Below, one piece after another: positions 62,147-64,000 of a stretch of DNA of 64,000 nucleotides (position 1 is its first letter; each line of letters begins with the position of its first letter). The notes below the pieces were generated by a model that saw nothing but the letters and a program-made list of their open reading frames with translations, ran no database searches and had not been told where the DNA came from. The stretch spans positions 2,976,001 to 3,040,000 of the forward strand of contig NZ_CP097384.1 in the NCBI RefSeq assembly GCF_024584705.1, written 5' to 3'. The DNA is from Blastopirellula sp. J2-11. GTDB lineage: Bacteria > Planctomycetota > Planctomycetia > Pirellulales > Pirellulaceae. A program made the position numbers and the translations under genes.

Positions 62147-63105
62147 AATGTCTTCGCCATGCGCGTCGACTGATAGGCTTCGTCGAAGCCAAGCGTCCGC
62201 AGCATGGCGTATCCGGCGAGATCTTCTTTGTCGATTTGGGTCTCGATCCGACCGACGCCGGTTTCGGCAAGTTGCCGCAGCGCCTCGCCGAGCAGATAAT
62301 TCGACTTGGTCTGGTCGCCATCTTCCAGCGCTTCGACCGTGACCAGCGCGGCGGCGTGGACGCCCCAAAGTTGGCTGTAGTGCGGCAAGTCGATAAAGGT
62401 AGCGGAAGCTGCGACTGCTGAATTTAATTTTGGAATCAAGTCAAATTGCGAACGTTCAAAATGCATATAGATGCAGGAATTGAGCCAGTCGAGCGGCGGC
62501 GGACTGTAATTCGCTTCGACCGAAAAGCTGCGGCGAATCTGCATCATTTCGCGACTCACCGCCGGACGAAATCCGTGGATGTTGGATCGCATCGCCAAAT
62601 ACTCGCCGATGACTTGATAGTCGCGCTGATCCAACTGATGCCGCAGAACCTCAAACGTCGACGGAACGCCCACGTTGTGCGATCCGCCGGCCAGCCCAAA
62701 GTAAAAGGGCCCCAACGGCGGCGCTCCGCCGATGAGCAGTTGCGCTGCGCCAGCTTCCTGCGCCAAGGTCTCGGCCTGATCCAACAGCGCGTTGGTCACT
62801 GCCGCATGATCGGCATGTCCGGCGACCAAGGCGAGAGAGAGATAGGCGTAGGAGACGCTTTCGGTTTGGTAATTTAAATCACGCGAGAGCGCCACATGTG
62901 CGAAACCGACGAGCTGCCCTTGGTCGACGGCGACCAGGCAAGTTTCGGGATGGAAATAAGGCTTGGCGAAAACGTACGTTTCCATCGAGCCGACCGTCAT
63001 CGGCTGCGCAAGTTGCGCGCCTAACGGTTGGCTGTTCCAAATTTCCACCAACTTCGGTGGGTCGGAATTGAGAAAGCGGCGAACTTCGATCAAGGGCCAG
63101 GGCAA
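62143..63105 (-). CDS. GNAT family N-acetyltransferase-like protein
   Basis: 320 residues, larger than a single GNAT domain (about 150). Residues 40-190 carry the acetyl-CoA fold: TCLVAVDQGQLVGFAHVALS, SYAYLSLALVAGHADHAAVTNALLDQAETLAQEAG (pantetheine loop) and LIGGAPPLGPFYFGLAGGS. The second half (AALVTVEALEDGDQTKSNYLLGEALRQLAETGVGRIETQIDKEDLAGYAMLRTLGF) is a second GNAT-like unit, so it looks like a tandem arrangement. The substrate is unknown. It is the last gene of a minus-strand group with Rieske and acyltransferase genes. Confidence 0.78.
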   Translation of the reverse strand: MPWPLIEVRRFLNSDPPKLVEIWNSQPLGAQLAQPMTVGSMETYVFAKPYFHPETCLVAVDQGQLVGFAHVALSRDLNYQTESVSYAYLSLALVAGHADHAAVTNALLDQAETLAQEAGAAQLLIGGAPPLGPFYFGLAGGSHNVGVPSTFEVLRHQLDQRDYQVIGEYLAMRSNIHGFRPAVSREMMQIRRSFSVEANYSPPPLDWLNSCIYMHFERSQFDLIPKLNSAVAASATFIDLPHYSQLWGVHAAALVTVEALEDGDQTKSNYLLGEALRQLAETGVGRIETQIDKEDLAGYAMLRTLGFDEAYQSTRMAKTF

Positions 63106-63172
63106 TTTGGAAGTGACGATCGGGGTATTCTCTCAGGCTACCCGATCGCGAGCCTGCACAAAAGATGTCGCT

Positions 63173-63490
63173 CTAGGAACCGCGCTCTTCCATGTCGACG
63201 AAAAGTTCGTCGCCGCGTCGCTCTACCGGAAAGGTTTGCTGCCGAATTTCACTCAGTTCGTGTTTGCCTGACGTCACGTCATATTGCCAACCATGCCAGG
63301 GGCAAGTGACGATCGCGCCGCAGATTCCCCCTTTGCCGACAGGTCCCCCTTGATGGGCGCAAATGCCGTCGATCGCGAAATAGTGGTCATCGACGCAGAA
63401 GAGTCCGATGATGCGACCAGCGACGACCCGCTCCAGACCGCCGTCGGCGGGGACTTCGCGAATCTCGGCGACACGAACCCAATTTGGCAT
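63173..63490 (-). CDS. Rieske [2Fe-2S] ferredoxin-type protein
   Basis: 105 residues from the ATG at 63490; the frame is open to 63601, but that part is low-complexity and overlaps the upstream gene. The Rieske cluster motif is CAHQGG...CPWHGWQ: Cys44 and His46, Cys63 and His66. The rest fits the small single-domain electron carriers (NirD/CarAc-like) of about 100 residues. No oxygenase subunit is adjacent, so its partner is unknown. It lies 31 bases after the acyltransferase stop. Confidence 0.92.
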   Translation of the reverse strand: MPNWVRVAEIREVPADGGLERVVAGRIIGLFCVDDHYFAIDGICAHQGGPVGKGGICGAIVTCPWHGWQYDVTSGKHELSEIRQQTFPVERRGDELFVDMEERGS

Positions 63491-63521
63491 AAGACGGAAC
63501 AGGCAACTCGGCGGAAACGGT

Positions 63522-64000
63522 CTAAGCGGCGCGGCGCGGCGCGTCTGATTCAACGGCATCCGGCGCCGCGGTCTTTTTCGCCTTCTTCGGAGGGCGATCA
63601 TCGCGCCAGCGATTGTGGATCCACCAGTATTGTTCGGGATTGCGGCGGATCATTTTTTCGAGCTGTTCATTGTACCAGCTGGCGAGCTCTTTCACGCCCA
63701 ACGGCGTTTCCGCTTTTAGCGGGTCATAGATCGCGTCAACCGTATCGATCCCCATTTCAAATTGCATCGGCCGGTCGGTGCGACGAAAGTGGGTCACCAC
63801 CAGCGGCGCGCCGCTCGCCATCGAGAACAACGATATCGCCTTATGACATGATGCAGGTCGCCCCATGAAATCGACCCAGCAACCTTTCGGCCCGGCGTTC
63901 TGGTCGCACAACAAGCCGAGCGTGCCGCCATCGTTCATCAGCTTTTCAATCGCCGGTGCGCTCCCTTGTTTCGGCAGAATAAACTGCCCGGTAGCGCCCC
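63522..64000 (-). CDS. LpxL/HtrB-type lysophospholipid acyltransferase, C-terminal part
   Basis: Cut by the window end: the frame is open to the last base. The visible 159 residues include LPKQGSAPAIEKLMNDGGTLGLLCDQNAG, VDFMGRPASCHKAISLFSMASGAPLVVTHFRR and RRNPEQYWWIHNRWRD, the later conserved blocks of the lipid A biosynthesis acyltransferase family. The catalytic HxxxxD block is outside the window. A lysine/alanine-rich tail (RPPKKAKKTAAPDAVESDAPRRAA) follows. Such enzymes acylate lipid A or related envelope lipids. Confidence 0.9.
   Translation of the reverse strand, partial: GATGQFILPKQGSAPAIEKLMNDGGTLGLLCDQNAGPKGCWVDFMGRPASCHKAISLFSMASGAPLVVTHFRRTDRPMQFEMGIDTVDAIYDPLKAETPLGVKELASWYNEQLEKMIRRNPEQYWWIHNRWRDDRPPKKAKKTAAPDAVESDAPRRAA

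Overview
The window reads as chromosome from a Planctomycetota bacterium, most likely order Pirellulales (Blastopirellula/Bremerella-like). This is inferred from gene content, not from a database search. The markers are DUF1559 pseudopilin-like proteins with the GFTLVELLVVIAIIG N-terminus, paired DUF1549/DUF1553 and DUF1501 genes with planctomycete-type cytochrome c domains, a LEPR-XLL-type N-terminus on a giant repeat protein, Gfo/Idh/MocA oxidoreductases with Tat signals, a bacterial tripeptidyl-peptidase II, and moderately high GC. I see no rRNA, tRNA, CRISPR array, prophage or transposase.

Layout. 1-908: end of a DUF1559 gene and a small lipoprotein. 1046-2317: an acyl-carrier-protein/SUMF1 fusion. 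2957-9282: a five-gene cassette (DUF1559, degenerate DUF1559, DUF1549/1553, DUF1501, EF-hand protein) behind a Fur-like palindrome, closed by a bidirectional terminator at about 9303-9351. 9368-14293 (minus): a 1641-residue cadherin/VCBS-like repeat protein. 15008-22138: DUF3500 protein, coiled-coil protein, CBS protein, esterase, PhyH dioxygenase and a secreted HAD phosphatase. 22166-27364 (minus): DUF2760 plus two unequal Hsp70 proteins in one operon. 27575-34235: MFS transporter, hydrolase, SF1 helicase, then a Gfo/Idh/MocA plus SGNH pair. 34371-49105 (almost all minus): rpsU, SET protein, tripeptidyl-peptidase II-like protease, class II photolyase, SRPBCC-TIGR01777 fusion, fasciclin protein, NAD-type isocitrate dehydrogenase, DUF1501 and a PSCyt1/DUF1549/DUF1553/LamG protein. 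49251-53972: sixA, ppx with an HD-like domain, CHAD, thiL and tsaE. 54182-64000: PQQ propeller, a 1-kb repeat island, trmL, GH88, dihaem cytochrome, ispG, lipoprotein metallopeptidase, and an acyltransferase-Rieske-GNAT operon cut by the window end.

How the genes fit together. Housekeeping functions (ispG, thiL, tsaE, trmL, rpsU, isocitrate dehydrogenase) are interleaved with planctomycete-specific secreted and envelope machinery. The Ppx and CHAD genes overlap and sit next to a divergent SixA, which suggests a polyphosphate module. The DUF2760-Hsp70-Hsp70 operon looks like a dedicated chaperone system. The two DUF1549/DUF1501 pairs, the dihaem cytochrome, the GH88 hydrolase and the ACP-SUMF1 protein fit the general planctomycete theme of using complex polysaccharides.

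The least explained part is non-coding. A family of short palindromic elements lies just downstream of genes (29847-30033, 53963-54085 and throughout 55523-56468). They have shared arms (CTCTTCGTAGCCCG...) and, in three copies, a conserved core (GGCGATCC...CGG...TTGAAG...GGC).
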